Notes: generated from the letters alone by a model not told the origin. A stretch of DNA of 64,000 nt from Pseudopyrenochaeta lycopersici (GCA_003313425.1 NHZP01000011.1:1-64000); one strand, 5' to 3'; positions 22,741-35,100 are shown, numbered from the stretch's first letter. Numbers and translations are program-made.

Positions 22741-25200
22741 CCCTTATTTGTCTTGCTACACTATGTGTCTCGCTACGCAGTGGGTGACGTTACCACATGC
22801 CAGCAGTTGCGAACGGAAATGCGTCCAGAAACTGGAGAAGAGTTATCCGTGGCAGGATTGCGTTTCGCAGTACACGTGGTTGCCCAACGGCGACTGTGCA
22901 TGAGATACTAGAAGCCATAGAGGGCCTGGCGAGGCAGGTGCGGTTCATTAACTGAATCATGAAAAGCTTTCATGCTGTGAGATCTTGGTGCAGTCTTCTA
23001 TCGCTGATGTTCAATCTACGATGAAGAGTTGGTACGCACTCTCATGCCCGCTTTAAGGGTATGCAGGCAACTTAGGGCTAATTCAAAGTACTATGCTTGA
23101 CATAATCGAGCGTTGAGATAGCAGGGTAGACAGGGGAACGGGAAGGAGGAAGCCATCGAGTTCTGCAAGCATGCTTGACTTGTCAGTTAAGTCTCAAGGA
23201 TGAGATGTGGCACTTAGCTGAGCTGGCAATACCTTCATGGGCGGCGGGTTGATGTTGTCTAGCAGTCACCATCCTGAGTCCCTAAAACTAGATTGAACTT
23301 GATCTGTGCAGTTTCCTATTCAGGCTCCTTTGCTTTTCGGGCTATTCTATTATTAGTAACGTTAGCTATATATAGCGCCGTCTTGGGGCCCGAAAGAGGT
23401 CCTCGCAACATCAAAAGCCATTCTGTAATGTTAGGAGGCTGGTCCGAACGTGCTTCGCCGAACCATTTCTCGAGGATCTCCTGCGCTTCTCTCTGATGCG
23501 TTAGTAGCTCAACTTCATCGCCAGTGAGAAGATTATTTAATATCCGCATGAGCCGGCTTGCAACAGGCAGCGAATGAGTCTTACTAGAGCATTCAGATCT
23601 GCCAGCAACTACGCATCTCCACGAGCCCATTGAAGCGAGAGTTTCCAGACGTCAAGAGCGTCACAACAAAATGTGAGCGAATAATAAGTGAGGAGTGTAT
23701 TGGTAGGGAGGCTGCACTGCTCGCAGAATATGATTCGCATGCAGGCTCGACGTTCTTTTTAAATTCTTTCACTGTATAAGATAGTCACATAAGAGAGTCA
23801 CGCTTCGTTCCTCAATCAAGTAGTGCTGACGACAAAGTCTTGTTCGCTCGTCACCACTCAGCATCGGCATCGGCACCACTCACCACCACTCACTTATTTC
23901 AAAAGACCGGCACTTATGGAGGGACAGATGTACATGCATATATATAACGCTTCTCTGCACTCCTACAGCAACTACGATATTAGCGGCGTAAGCTGCGGGC
24001 ATCCACAGACTGCGTAGCGTGTTATGACGAAAGGCTACAAGCAGGGACATCAAAGCTTACTTCTGAAACTTGATTTATGTGCTACGTACAAGCGTAGGTA
24101 GATAGAGCCAGGAAGCTATAGAGGAAGGTACGTACTAGCAAGTCGCAAATATAGAGGTGTATAGACAAAGCTAAGAGATCTTAAAGTACAGTAATTCCAA
24201 GATCATCTACGCTTCTAGATATTAAAATTGTCTCAATAGGCACGATTAATTTAGTTTTTGCTACACAAGGGTCCTCGCCACGCAGGGAAAGATATTAGTG
24301 CAAGAGGTAGTCTACTACGTTGGTAAGCGATTCCGTAGGGAAGGTCCAAAACTGTCTATTCAGTCACCGAGCGCATTGCGTAAACTGTAAATATAAGCGG
24401 ATGATAAATAGAATCGTACTGAGGAAAGATGTCTATTAAAGTGGCGGTTGCTCTTTTAGACCCATGTATCACGCTGGCAAGGGATGGACGCCACCACTAA
24501 CGACCGCGCTAGAAATCACGCTGGCAGCGACTGTGTGCGATAGCCATGAGCTAGTCCACGATGGATGGTACGTCAACTGTAGTGATACTCTTTAGCGGTT
24601 GCGCTTCGCACAACTGCAATGCCATTGTCCGTATGCTGTACCGATAGCAGCGCCGACTGCGAGTCCGAGAAGATGGCATACTAGCTGCTAGTGTTAGGAA
24701 GCATTTCCTATTAAGAGCTATACATGGCGGATCGTGCACGTTAATAGCAAATAGTCATGCAGTCTTGTTAAGGATATTTTTCTTACCATAAGTATGGAGC
24801 GCATGATGAGCGAAGGTCTTCACAGGCAATGCAATAACAGGGAAAGCGACAGTGTGCAGAAGGAGAGGAAATGGAGACGAAGGGCGGGCGCAACCACATA
24901 GGCCTAGTCAAAGAGAGGCTAAGAGTAGGATGAAGGATGGAGGGTAAGGACTGCTGAGTGCGGAGTGCGAAATGGGCTCCGCGCAAACGTCGAAAGTAAC
25001 CTTCCTTCACACGCAGATCTAAGTTTAGAAGCTTACATGTCCTACTCCGCCATTTCGAGTATCGCTTGCGAACGTGCCGCAACAACTGATCACTTCGGGT
25101 CTCCGTTTCCCTTTTCTCGTCCACCGGTTCTCCAAGGAACTGTACATACATATACAGTTTGGCCAGTCAGCTCTATGCTCTCCCATGGATTCGCCCTGGT
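22741..25200. other. Higher-GC sequence with no recognised gene
   Basis: This stretch lacks the AT bias of its neighbours. No conserved protein was recognised in six frames apart from the small frame at 23,316-23,630. Two short runs of CACCACTCA/CACTCAGCA units (about 23,850-23,900 and 25,210-25,310) share low-complexity sequence. Confidence 0.4.
23316..23630 (-). CDS. Small open frame, unknown
   Basis: A 104-codon frame on the minus strand from an ATG at 23,630. Its middle contains an amphipathic-looking stretch (LLTGDEVELLTHQREAQEIL). I recognise no domain, signal peptide or membrane segment. It lies alone in the low-RIP island and could be a gene remnant, an exon or chance. Confidence 0.2.
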   Translation of the reverse strand: MGSWRCVVAGRSECSSKTHSLPVASRLMRILNNLLTGDEVELLTHQREAQEILEKWFGEARSDQPPNITEWLLMLRGPLSGPKTALYIANVTNNRIARKAKEPE

Positions 25201-25314
25201 TACATCATCTATTGAGACCACTCACCATTGACACCACTCAGCACCACCAGTCAACGCTCACCACTCAGCATCCGCCACTCAGCACTCACCATGGACACCG
25301 CTCACCATCGTCAC

Positions 25315-26395
25315 CAGCCTTCGAGATTGGGAACTGTTATAAGGGCTCCAAAACAGGAGCCCCGGATCCAAATCTGCGCTGCACGCGTACTGCAACCTGC
25401 TTCTGTAGTGTCATCATCGAGTTCTCTAAGCCAGAGGATGCTAACAAAATCATCGACGAGAGCCTGATCTGGCAGGGCAAGATGTTCCAGTGCGAGAGAT
25501 ACGAGCGACAGTGCCGAGTGAAGCAGTGCTTCAAGTGCCAACACTACGGCCACATAGGAACCCAGTGCAAGGCAACAACAGCATGTGGCTACTGTGCGCA
25601 GGAACACGAGAGTCGGGATTGCCCATCGAAACTAGACCGGAACGCAACCAGGAAATGCGCGACCTGCCGAGGCGAGCACGATTCGTGGAGCCATCAGTGT
25701 CCGACCAGGAGAGGAGAAGGCTAAGGCGAAGGCCGCATACGACATGCGGCCATACTACCACCCTGTCGCAGAGACACAAGGAAGGGCCGCCCCGCTGGAG
25801 ACAATAGCTACTACCGCACAGAGGAACAGGCCCAACCCAACCGCTATACTCGCGCAGACAGCACCAAGCACCAGGAGCCAGTCACAAATGGGACGGGGAC
25901 AAAAGAGAACAAACGCTAATGTTGACCTAGCAGAGCATGAACGTCCGTTCACGCAAGGAAGCAGCAGTCAACGGCCACAAAGACGCATCATACCCACGCG
26001 GAGAGCGTTGGAGGCCAACGGGAACAGCCTACGGCACGCAAACGGCAGCAGCAGCCATCACATGGACATCGACTCTGGCAATGAAGTATGAATAGACATA
26101 CTATACTAAGTATACTGTAGTATAACGTACGCAAGTCGAGAGACATGGTGATGGCATCACTGCTGCGAGACCCAAGGGTCCTTGACTTCGACATACTCGC
26201 AATCCAGGAGCCGTGGAAGAACCCATACACGACGATGACACATCATCCAGCCAAGGACACATTCCACCTGTGCTACCCAACAGGACACGGAGAGGACGTG
26301 GCTAGGGTCTACTTCTTTGTTAACAAAAGAATGGATCAGACAAGGTGGCGCTTCGAGGAACAGACAAGAGACTTTTGCTCTATAATGAAAACTTC
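25315..26395 (+). mobile_element. Tad-like LINE fragment (ORF1 end and ORF2 start)
   Basis: ORF1-like sequence from about 25,315 shows VIIEFSKPEDANKIID, then three CCHC-type knuckles: CFKCQHYGHIGTQC at about 25,529-25,570, CGYCAQEHESRDC and CATCRGEHDSWSHQC up to about 25,700. A one-base frameshift near 25,715 moves ORF1 into the next frame, where it ends at 26,091 (IDSGNEV). ORF2 begins at about 26,100 with an endonuclease start: YNVRKSRDM, then FDILAIQEPW at about 26,180-26,215. One TAG precedes YNVRK. It stops being recognisable near 26,395, so most of the endonuclease, the reverse transcriptase and the 3' end are missing. This is unlike normal 5' truncation of LINEs. Confidence 0.8.
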
Positions 26396-26522
26396 TTCGA
26401 CGAAGCTGCCTGACTGACAGGACCACCACGCTAGCCGGGCCGACAGCCACGCAAAAACAAGAGACGACCAGCCGTCATAAGGCGGCAGCAAAGATTCACC
26501 CAATTCAGGAGTGCGGCCAACA

Positions 26523-28055
26523 TCAATGGTCTGAGGATCCGCCATTATCAAGGGCCCACGAATCCGTCCTTGTAAATTTATGCCTTTCTTCTCTGATCCT
26601 CTCTGTCCATCTCTCCACACTAGCAATGGCTTCGCCGGGTGATTGCTTGTTCTCTAGCAGAACAGACATGATCTCCGCCGGACTGTACTCCAGCTTTGGC
26701 ATCTTCGCCACAAACTCTTGTGCTAGCTGGGATAAGTCGCAGTCTTTTCCAATATTGTCTGTCCTAGTCCTGTCGACGCCCTTTCCTGGTTTCTCTTCAT
26801 CTATTAAGCGAGATTTGTAGACGAAGAAGAACAGCTGACTGATTATGTCTTTATCTGCTAGATGGAATTCGACTCGCATGTTAACACGACTAGGACGTAT
26901 AAGTGCTGGATCTAGGCGCTCAATGTGATTAGTTGTCATGATTAAAACTCTACCTTCGGACGAACCTAGACTATCCAGAACATTGAGCAGGGTTGATAGA
27001 GATACCTTAGCATTAGCAGCTATGCGTCGAGGACCATTCTGGCTTGCTTTCGCATTACTATCTTGTGCCCGATCTACGCCTGTGGCGTTAACATCCTTAA
27101 GCAGGACAATATAATGTTGCGGGAGCTCAGCAAAAAGCGCTTTTAGGCTATCATCGTTAAGTATGGATAGAGTAAGAACGTAAATGTCTAAGTCAAATTA
27201 TCCTGTAATTGAAATGCTAAGGCTGGATTTCCTAGTCCCAGGTGGTCCGTAAAGCAGATACCCTCGTTGATAAGGAAGACTGCGCACAGAGTACTATTTT
27301 CTAGTGTTAGGATCTAGGAAATCTGCTACGTTATTTAGTAACCTCTCTTTTAGTCTCTTATTAATAATTACTGTTAATATATCTCTTTTTGCCTTCAATT
27401 TAGAAGGTTTCTACCTATCGCCTTTGTGCTTAAACACATAGGTATTGTTCTTAATTAGCCCTAGATAATGTTAGCAGCAATCCTCTAGGAGCTCCCTTAG
27501 AACATCTAGATTCCGCCTAAAGTACGATAAGGAGGCTTCTTCTCTAGTAAAGCCCTACTCCCCTTAACTCTGTTTGCGTTTAAAAATAAATAGGTAGCGT
27601 TTATACTAGAAGTAGGAACGACTATTACAGGGGGAGTAGTTTAGTAACTTCTTATTAGCATGCGACCTAGATCCATTTCCACGCGTAGATGATTGGAGGT
27701 CGACCATGGCGAGAGAAGCGCGTGCAGATCGCGCAAATGGCTGAAAACTCACCTAGGAGATGAGCATGTCGTAAGCTTCATCTTTATAGGGTACCTTAAT
27801 TTTTGAAGCTATAGGTTTGTTAGGAACTGATTATGTAGGATTTTTATAAAGATACTGACTTAAATAGGTTTCCAGTAATTCTACTAGATATTTGGAGGCA
27901 TATTTCCCAAACAATACGATCCCACCGCAGATGAATAGCAGCTGACTGTAGATGCTCGGAACACTAGTTAGGAGGGGCCAGAGAGAGGAAGTCGCGGGCG
28001 CAAGGCCGGGGAAGAAGAAGTCCAGAATAGGAGATGAATTTGCAGCCAAAGGCAA
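26523..28055 (-). pseudogene. BCS1-like AAA ATPase, mutated pseudogene
   Basis: The start at 28,055 opens MPLAANSSPILDFFFPG, followed by a single membrane segment (LLFICGGIVLFG), as in BCS1 proteins, then IKVPYKDEAYDML and QPFARSARASLA of the BCS1 N-domain (about 27,690-27,800). Walker A at about 27,222-27,248 reads GPPGTRKSS, with Arg replacing the expected Gly before Lys. Walker B near 27,095 reads VLLKDVNA, with Lys replacing the expected Glu. The second region of homology, IMTTNHIERLDPALIRPSRV (about 26,880-26,940), is intact. About nine in-frame TAG/TAA stops lie between 27,180 and 27,830; no indel is seen. The family folds or translocates Rieske protein in mitochondria, but many fungal paralogues have unknown roles. 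This copy is dead. Confidence 0.85.
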
Positions 28056-28702
28056 GTAGAGTCAAGCCCCTAATCAAAATTCTCCGTAGGTCACATGCCT
28101 ATTATGATAGATCTAAATCTCTATCCATAGTCTCACGATTGGCTCGTTCGATTACTAGTAATCGACGGGCACGGCAGCCATATAACTAAGCAGTCACGCC
28201 ATGCAAACCTAAAGTTACCCAGTAACTGTTCCAGTTCTAGCCAGATTTGTAGACTAGGTTATCAAAGTAGTGTGATTTTAGGGTTAAGATGGTATTTGCG
28301 CAAGGAACCACGACCTAGCTAATGATAATTATGATAAAGTCTTCGAGGATTTGTGTAGTCCCTAATAGTTGAAAGTGTCGACCTGGCTCGTGAAGGCTGA
28401 ATCTATGATCAAAGCTCGTCATTGACGAGAAGAGAGGATCATGGGTCTTTGTATACCAGTTCTAGATCTTTGGCTTGTGACAACCTGCATTAGACTGGTT
28501 CCCGCGAATGCAATTTTCTTCCCTTATGGACGAGTGGAAACGCAAACCGTTGGTCGCTAAGGTCTATCGGCGAGCTTACTGATAGATATGCCCAAACTTT
28601 GGGAGCTTCGGAAAGCTCCGAAAGTGCTCAGCGCACTGCCTTTACGTAGCTGCAAGAGGACGTTTATGCATTAATTCTTCGTGAAACATGTATAGCGCTA
28701 CC
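28056..28702. other. Intergenic, no gene seen
   Basis: Moderate-GC sequence between the convergent end of the rhodopsin-like gene (28,703) and the start of the BCS1-like pseudogene. No conserved frame; it should hold the promoter of the latter. Confidence 0.4.
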
Positions 28703-30466
28703 TCAATGCTTCGAAAACGCTGTCAGGGACACAGAAACGAGGTTCTTCTGACTCTCACTGTCACTGCCCCTGTCCCGCCCGGATTCCTCAAAACGCTGCT
28801 CGAAGTGCCTCGTGACACAGACGTTGTCGCCATGGACCTCTTCTGCTTTCGTGGGTGAGGCGATTTTCTGAGACGGCTGGGCTGCCAACTCGACATTATC
28901 GTCCACAGTCAGTCGCATTCCCTTGAGTCTGTGTGTCGGCATTCCGAAGATTCTGCTCGTGCTCGAACCGTATCTGCTGCTAGAATTGCGAGTCGAGAAT
29001 GCGGGTATGATCCGGACGATGAGCGGTTTAAGTGCTGGTGTTGAAGCGCAGACAATGGCGAGGTTGACTTCGATGGCAGACCAATATGCGGCTGCTGCCC
29101 CGTACCAGCTTGGGTCATCAAGATGTTTGTAAAACACGACGAGTTCGTAAAGGCGAAGGATTGACACGACGCAGACGAACCAACCGATGGTGAGAATGAC
29201 AAGCAGTGCGATCTTTTGCGTCTTGGCGATATGCAATCCCCAGATGCTACGCACTGGCAGTGCGGCGACAGTTAAGTCGGTAGCAATATTAATGACTGCA
29301 TTTGTGTACCAAGCCCTGCAAAAGTCGTCAGCAATATATATCGCAGGGACACACCAGAGCTGTTTTGAAGCATCGCTGTGGATGGATCAACAATCACCGG
29401 CTGTGTCCGCTGGCATTAGAAAAAGTGCCTGTATGGTTTACAGAGACGGTTCTCAGGCGACTATTGTTCCACAGAATCCGGGGTAGAAGATGTAACAGCC
29501 GGTGATTATTCGGCGGTACTTTTAGGCCCAAGGATAAGGGCACCATAACCTGGCAGATGAATTGTGGAGGTCTGACTTACGCTTTATCGTCGACGCATGT
29601 AGCCGTGGCTTTTTTCGTAACATTCCAGTACGCATCTACTGGGATGCAAGAAAAGACGCAGGCGAAGAGCATCGCGATACCCCAAGCAACACAGAAACCC
29701 ATAACAACATAGAGCGGGATTCGCATCTCCCACAATGTAAAGATACGTCTGTACTGCAATAAGATCGAGATCTTGGTTATTGTGAGGCTGATGTTATATG
29801 TTATGATGCTGAAGAACAAATACTGCTGGGGATTAATTTGATTTGTCAACATCAGAATTGCAGCTTACCTTCAGCATGGCCACACTTCCTTCTGGATAGG
29901 GCACGAAAATCGCATGCTTTCCGGCGCCGGCCTGTACTTCTTCTGTTTGTCAGTGATATTGCTCGGGTTGAAATAAAGGCTGTATACTGACGCAAGACCT
30001 GACAAACGGCCATCCCAATACTAGCGCACTACGTATCTGTTAGAAGACGATCCGCTTGCAGTGTTTGGCGTCTTCTCCAGGAGTAAGTTCCTGGATAACT
30101 CTTGGCTGCGCATGCAGAAGTCGGGGTATATTTGGCAGGCTTCGCAGCTTTGATAATGGTACAGACTGTCGAAGCTGGTCGGGTTGCCTGACGCGACCGT
30201 ATGTACGAGGAATGGTAGAGTGATGAGGCTGGACAGCTGCCGACATTGGGGCGCACTTGAGAGCCGCTGATGAAAAGGCAACATACCAGCGAAATCATTA
30301 TAGTGTAGTCTTCCCAGCCAACCTTTCCATATCTGAATCGTGTGAAAAGCCGAAGGCAAACACAAACGAATGCAATGACCGTGAAGGCGACGACAATAGA
30401 CTTGGTAAGAGGCCCTTGGTCTTCCTTGGCCAGGGCAGCCAATTGCTCGGCCGATAGCTGATCCAT
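28703..30466 (-). CDS. Rhodopsin-domain integral membrane protein (PTH11/satratoxin-cluster type), multi-exon
   Basis: Exon 1 runs from ATG 30,466 to 30,287 (MDQLSAEQLAALAKED, then a membrane helix and RLFTRFRYGKVGWEDYTIMISL). Intron 1 runs GTATGT to TAG at 30,029. Exon 2 starts at 30,028 (CASIGMAVCQ). A further short intron follows, then AGAGKHAIFVPYPEGS near 29,900. Another (GTAAGC to CAG, about 29,822-29,865) precedes QYLFFSIITYNISLTITKISILLQYRRIFT, the hallmark helix of the family (29,577-29,825). A fourth of about 260 bp starts at 29,576. The last exon (about 29,318 to stop at 28,703) has WYTNAVIN, DLTVAALPV, IWGLHIAKTQKIALLVILTIGWFVC in parts, and a Ser-rich cytoplasmic tail. No premature stop is seen, so it may be functional. 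Splice sites of the second intron are uncertain. The family comprises seven-helix plasma-membrane proteins of largely unknown ligand. Confidence 0.72.
29392..29507. repeat. MITE- or introner-like hairpin inside an intron
   Basis: Perfect 13-bp inverted repeats AATCACCGGCTGT (29,392-29,404) and ACAGCCGGTGATT (29,495-29,507) bound a 116-bp segment within the unusually long fourth intron of the rhodopsin-like gene. No clear target duplication is visible. Confidence 0.5.
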
Positions 30467-30696
30467 GATGAAAAGGAACAAACGTTGCGCAGATTTCGGA
30501 ATCCGTGTGCTGTCCTGGGATCGACGTTTAGATCTTTAGCGGTCACGACCTTGGGTCCCTTTACACATGATCCAAGGGTGCGGGGAAAGGTGACACGGGA
30601 ATGCTCCCCAGAAGTTTGTCAAACTTCTCAAACACGTCCGTGCCCTGTCCGTGCTCTGCCCCTGGCATCGGAATCTTGTTCGAACTTCCAGGGTTA

Positions 30697-32126
30697 ACGT
30701 GTCCCACAAGCGAGCGCCGCACCCCACCAAGTTTAAGCACCTCTACCAGCGTACAGCTCAACCATAAATTTAAGTACTCTATAGATATTAATATGCAAGC
30801 TCAAGTAGCACCTATAGTATCGTTTTTACAGATGCGCGAGTTATGCCTAGTCTCTCTGCACCTTTTACAGCGCGATAGAGCCCGGCTGCTAAGGCCTAAT
30901 TGCTCCCTACTTTAACGCATTTCACGCCTAATCTGTTAATTAGCCTCTTGTTAAGTAACTATATCCTCTCTAACTCCCTTTATTAAGACTCCTTACTTCT
31001 AAATCTACTTTCTCTTGCGCTGCTTTTGCTGAGTTACTACCTTATTAGCTTTCTTAAGGCTATTAATCCTATCCTCTATTAGCTTAGCTCTATATGCCCT
31101 TACTATAGCCCCCTTTATAAACTAATTAAGCGCCTTAATAATTAAGGCTAGTAATAAGCTCTTGTGCCGTCAAACGCGATCGCTAATTAGAGTCGATTGA
31201 GCCTCAAACTCACGTGGGTTCCTTGGTGTTTGAGGCTCCCAGAGAGCTCCTTACTGAGCTCCTTGCTGAGCTCCTTGCTGGGCTCCTTGCTCAGCTCCTT
31301 GCTCAGCTCCTTGCTCAGCTCCTAGCTGAGCTCCTAGCTGAGCTCCTAATTAAGCTCCCAACTGAGCTCCTAGCTGAGCTCCTGAGCTCCTAACTGAGCT
31401 GCTGGTGATGGCGTACGCAGCTGGACATCTAGCCTTGACAAGACAACGTCTGGCTGGAGAGGAACAAGGCCTGCTCCTTGAAATGCTGAGCGTATATTGA
31501 CTGCAGTGAAAGCTTGATTAAATGCTGCTTTAAAGGCAGGCAGAAATTCAAGCTTAGTAATGTGGTTGATGTGGGCCTTAATCAAGCTCTCTATCTGGCG
31601 GCTGTACGCCTTCTTAAGAGGAGAGAAGCAGCTAACGTCAAGAGGCTGCAGCAGATAAGATGAGTGTGGTGGCATGCAGAGGGTATAGATCGCCAATTTA
31701 TGCCAACCAGACCTCTACCACGCGTTGATAGCAGCTCATTAGCCATATCACGTATAGCTGCGTACGTAGGCGGAAATCCACGCTGATATAGATCAAGTAT
31801 ATAATTAACTATTACCTCCTCTTCTAGTTAGGTGAGCTTCCTTAAGTTAGGCTAGTAATCGCGTTAAGCAGTAGTCCCAGCGCGTCGGCGACAGATTGTT
31901 CTTTTAGACACGTTAAAGATTGCTGCAGCAGGCTAGTTGCCACTAATCTAATGCGCATGAATAGCTAAGATAGTAAGCTAGATATCTGCTTCGTTTAAAG
32001 GCATTTAAAGAGCGTGGCGTTAAGCTATTGTACGTTAAGATGAGAGAGGTGCTCAAACTTGGTGGGGTGCGGCGCTCGCTTGTGCGCGGCGCTCGCTTGT
32101 GCGCGGCGCTCGCTTGTGGGACACGT
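30697..32126 (-). mobile_element. Fot1/pogo-like transposon B, internally deleted, with intact ends
   Basis: The left end ACGTGTCCCACAAGCGAGCG (from 30,697) and the right end, its reverse complement ending GGGACACGT (32,126), form inverted repeats of about 46 bp flanked by TA on both sides (30,695-30,696 and 32,127-32,128). The right repeat carries two extra copies of a 17-bp GCGCGGCGCTCGCTTGT unit. Compared with element A, the transposase core equivalent to about 14,246-14,840 is missing, so the element is 1,430 bp and non-autonomous. It marks a sharp border between the gene-like island on its left and RIP-degraded gypsy-1 on its right. Confidence 0.85.
31370..31696 (-). pseudogene. C-terminal transposase remnant of element B
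   Basis: An open stretch contains LCMPPHSSYLLQPLDVSCFSP, including the third catalytic Asp of the pogo/Fot1 DDE triad, then KAHINHITKLEFLPAFKAAF and FQGAGLVPLQPDVVLS. Upstream catalytic parts are deleted. A 12-bp tandem repeat (31,244-31,390) encodes the tail, longer than in element A. Confidence 0.85.
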
Positions 32127-32128
32127 TA

Positions 32129-35100
32129 CAGCCTTAATCTTCTTAGGGTTAATTTTAATACCCTTATTTATAATTATTATACTTAAGAACTTAATATAGT
32201 CTATATAAAATTCTAATTTACGCGGGTCTATATAGAACTCTTTTTTCTTAAGGCGCGTAAGCACCTTTTTAATATGCTCTATGTAGGCTTCTACTAATTC
32301 TAAGAAAACTAAGATATTATCTATATAGGTAGTATAAAACTTATTAAGGTACTTAAAAAGAGCGCTATTAATTACTCTTTAAAACGTAGCTAGAGTATTA
32401 TAGAGGCCTATAGGCATTACGTAGTATTAATAAGTGCCTTAACGCGTAGAGAAAGTAGTAAGCTATTCTAAACTAGGCTTTATATAAATTTAATAAAAAG
32501 CGTGTATAATATTAAATTTAGAAAAGATAATAGCTTTATTAAGCTTAGCTAAAGTCTCGTAGAAGAAAAGAATTAGGTATTAATTCTTAATAGAGGCTTT
32601 ATTAAGGTCTTAATAATCTACGCAGACTTAGATACTACTACTAGGTTTAGTAATAATAAGTAAGTTATTTTGTGTAGTAGATGGTCCCTAGAAGATAAAA
32701 TCCTAGGCCTCTATCTCCTAAATATATTACTTAATAGCTTTAAACTATTTACTAGAAAATAGTCTTACTTAATAATTAGGCACCTTAGCTCCTAGCTTAA
32801 GCTTAATCTTATAGTTATATTCTAAGTAATCTAGGAGCTTAGCTGTAGCTGCTTTATTAAATATAGAAATAATTAAGGCAAATTCTTTAAGCAGGTGCGA
32901 AGGTAAGATATCTTTTAACAAGACTTCCTTAGGAGGGTTAAAGAACTTGTTATAGTCCTTTTATGCTACTGCGTAATAGATTTTTTATAACGCTCCTAGT
33001 AGTAAGCGCTAAACTATTATAAATAGAGAGTAGTTTTTTTATTTAGTAAACGCCTAAATAGCTTATAGTAAGATAACCTTAATACCTACTATAGGTTTAG
33101 TTTACTAGTGTAGTACTTAGTGTTTATCGTCTAGCTTTACTAGGGCTGCAGTATCTAACTTTACTTATTATTAGCTAGTCTAGCCTTTATTCCTACTATC
33201 TATAGAGGAACTAGGCTGTGTAGAGGCTTTAGGCGTGGCTTGCTCGCAGACAACTCGTAGTGTATGCGAGTGTTGCTAGCATTCTGTTTAGTAGTATGCG
33301 TTAGGGAATTTAATTATACCTTAATAGTAATTAAAGCGTAGTGCGTATAGTTTCCTCTAGCAGAATCCTAATACTAGGTTAAAAGCCCTATACTAGTTAA
33401 GAATATAGGTAGAAGTATACTTAAAGTAGGAATTAATTTTTATATAGAATTTAACTCTAAAAGTAATAGGTTCTAAAGTAACGCCTTTATATCCTTTATA
33501 TATAATAGGCGTAATAAGAGGAATTAGTTAGAACCCCTAGGTGAGCTAGAGGAACTGCTGTAAGATAAAGTTTATATCTACTTAGTTGTCTGCTAATGTC
33601 TAGGCAACGTAGGGGGCGTTTTCTTATTATCTAATTATGCTTAAGAAAGTAAACTAGTCTAGGCTGTCTAGACACAGCTTATCTTTCTAGACAGCCTACG
33701 TGTGTTACAGAAGTGCCTGCGCTACAGGCTTGTGTATGCCGCCCTAGTAGGTAGTAGCTAGCGTAGTTTCTTAAGACTAATTATTAACCCTAGATAAAGG
33801 ACTTTTATCTAGGGTTACTCTTCCCCTAAATAAATAACGTCCTTAGCCTTATTACTATTACTATTAGAGGCGTCTTTGTAGTTAGAGTTATTAGTCTCTA
33901 GGCTTACGTGCACGTAATAATTAGTAGCTAGGTTACTGCGCAGATTTCCTTAAAACTAGTTACGGCTAGAGTTTGTATTGTAAGGCTTAGGACTGTTAGC
34001 TAGCTTATAGTTACCTGTTCTATTGTCTTTAAACGACAGACGTAGCCCTAGAGTAGGCTTACTAGTTTTATTAATAGGCTTATCTACTGCTATCCTTAGA
34101 ACAAATTTATAAGGCAGTGCTAGGCTTAGTCTAGCTAGCGCGTTACGCCCCTTCGTTCAATTGGCGAGATACTAAGGCAACTGCTAGAGGTCGTAGCTCT
34201 AACACGCGTTGTTAATTGTATTGTAGGGGGATTGGAAGTCAGCAGCAGTATAGACAGCGGGCGCGCTGCTAAGGCTCTGTTAGAGATAGCCTAGGAGCTT
34301 AGCTTAAAGTTTGTAAGCTTAAGTTACAGCTATCTATCGAAGCTAAGTAGTAATAGTATTAAACTCTATCTAGAACAGACCCTATACTTTAACTGTACTA
34401 GGGTTTTCTAGCAAGCTATATTCTAGGAAGATAAGAGTATTATATTACTGTTTTGCTATAACGTAATAGTTACAGTTGCTAAAGATAGAGTTAAGGATAT
34501 AAAAACACTTAAAGTCGTTCTTATATTAATATAAGAACCTATTAGGCTCTTATAGTAAGGTTTAAGCAGAACTGCTAGTAGCTTAAAAAATAAATTATAC
34601 TCGCATGTTGTTATGTTACTAGTCTAACCTATTATTTTTAAAATAGTTAAGTATCTTTATAATCTACCTATAAAGATTAGGACCCCTAGAGTATACTAGA
34701 GGCACCTAAATTTACTTATTCTTTATAGATAAAAACTAATATAACTCCTTAATCTTATAGTAGAGCTTAGTTAGATAAAGGCTTAGCATTACTATGTTGC
34801 CTAGGGATGTTTAGTATTCGCGAGTAAGAGGGAAGTTAGTTAAGAGCAGAACACGCTAAAGGGAACTAAACTTATTAAGAATACCGCCTACTGCGTTACC
34901 TTGTAGGAGGATTTGCGTAGGCGTACTTATTCCTTCTAGCGCAGGATAACTTATAGCTCCTAAGGCTAGCTGCAATAGGGTAAGCCTAGGGAGGCCTAAA
35001 ACCTTAGGAGAGCTAGATAACAGACGCTCGCGCAACGCAGAGTTACGTTTGTTCTTAATTTATTATAATAAACCTTCTAAGGTCTTGTAATTAGCGATAA

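Noticed and set aside
24783..25151. 122-codon minus-strand frame
   Set aside because: Composition and lack of any recognisable motif suggest chance; it overlaps another unsupported frame on the + strand.
25228..25310. CACCACTCA-type repeats as a possible CRISPR-like or minisatellite array
   Set aside because: Irregular unit length, no spacers, eukaryotic context; simple low-complexity sequence.
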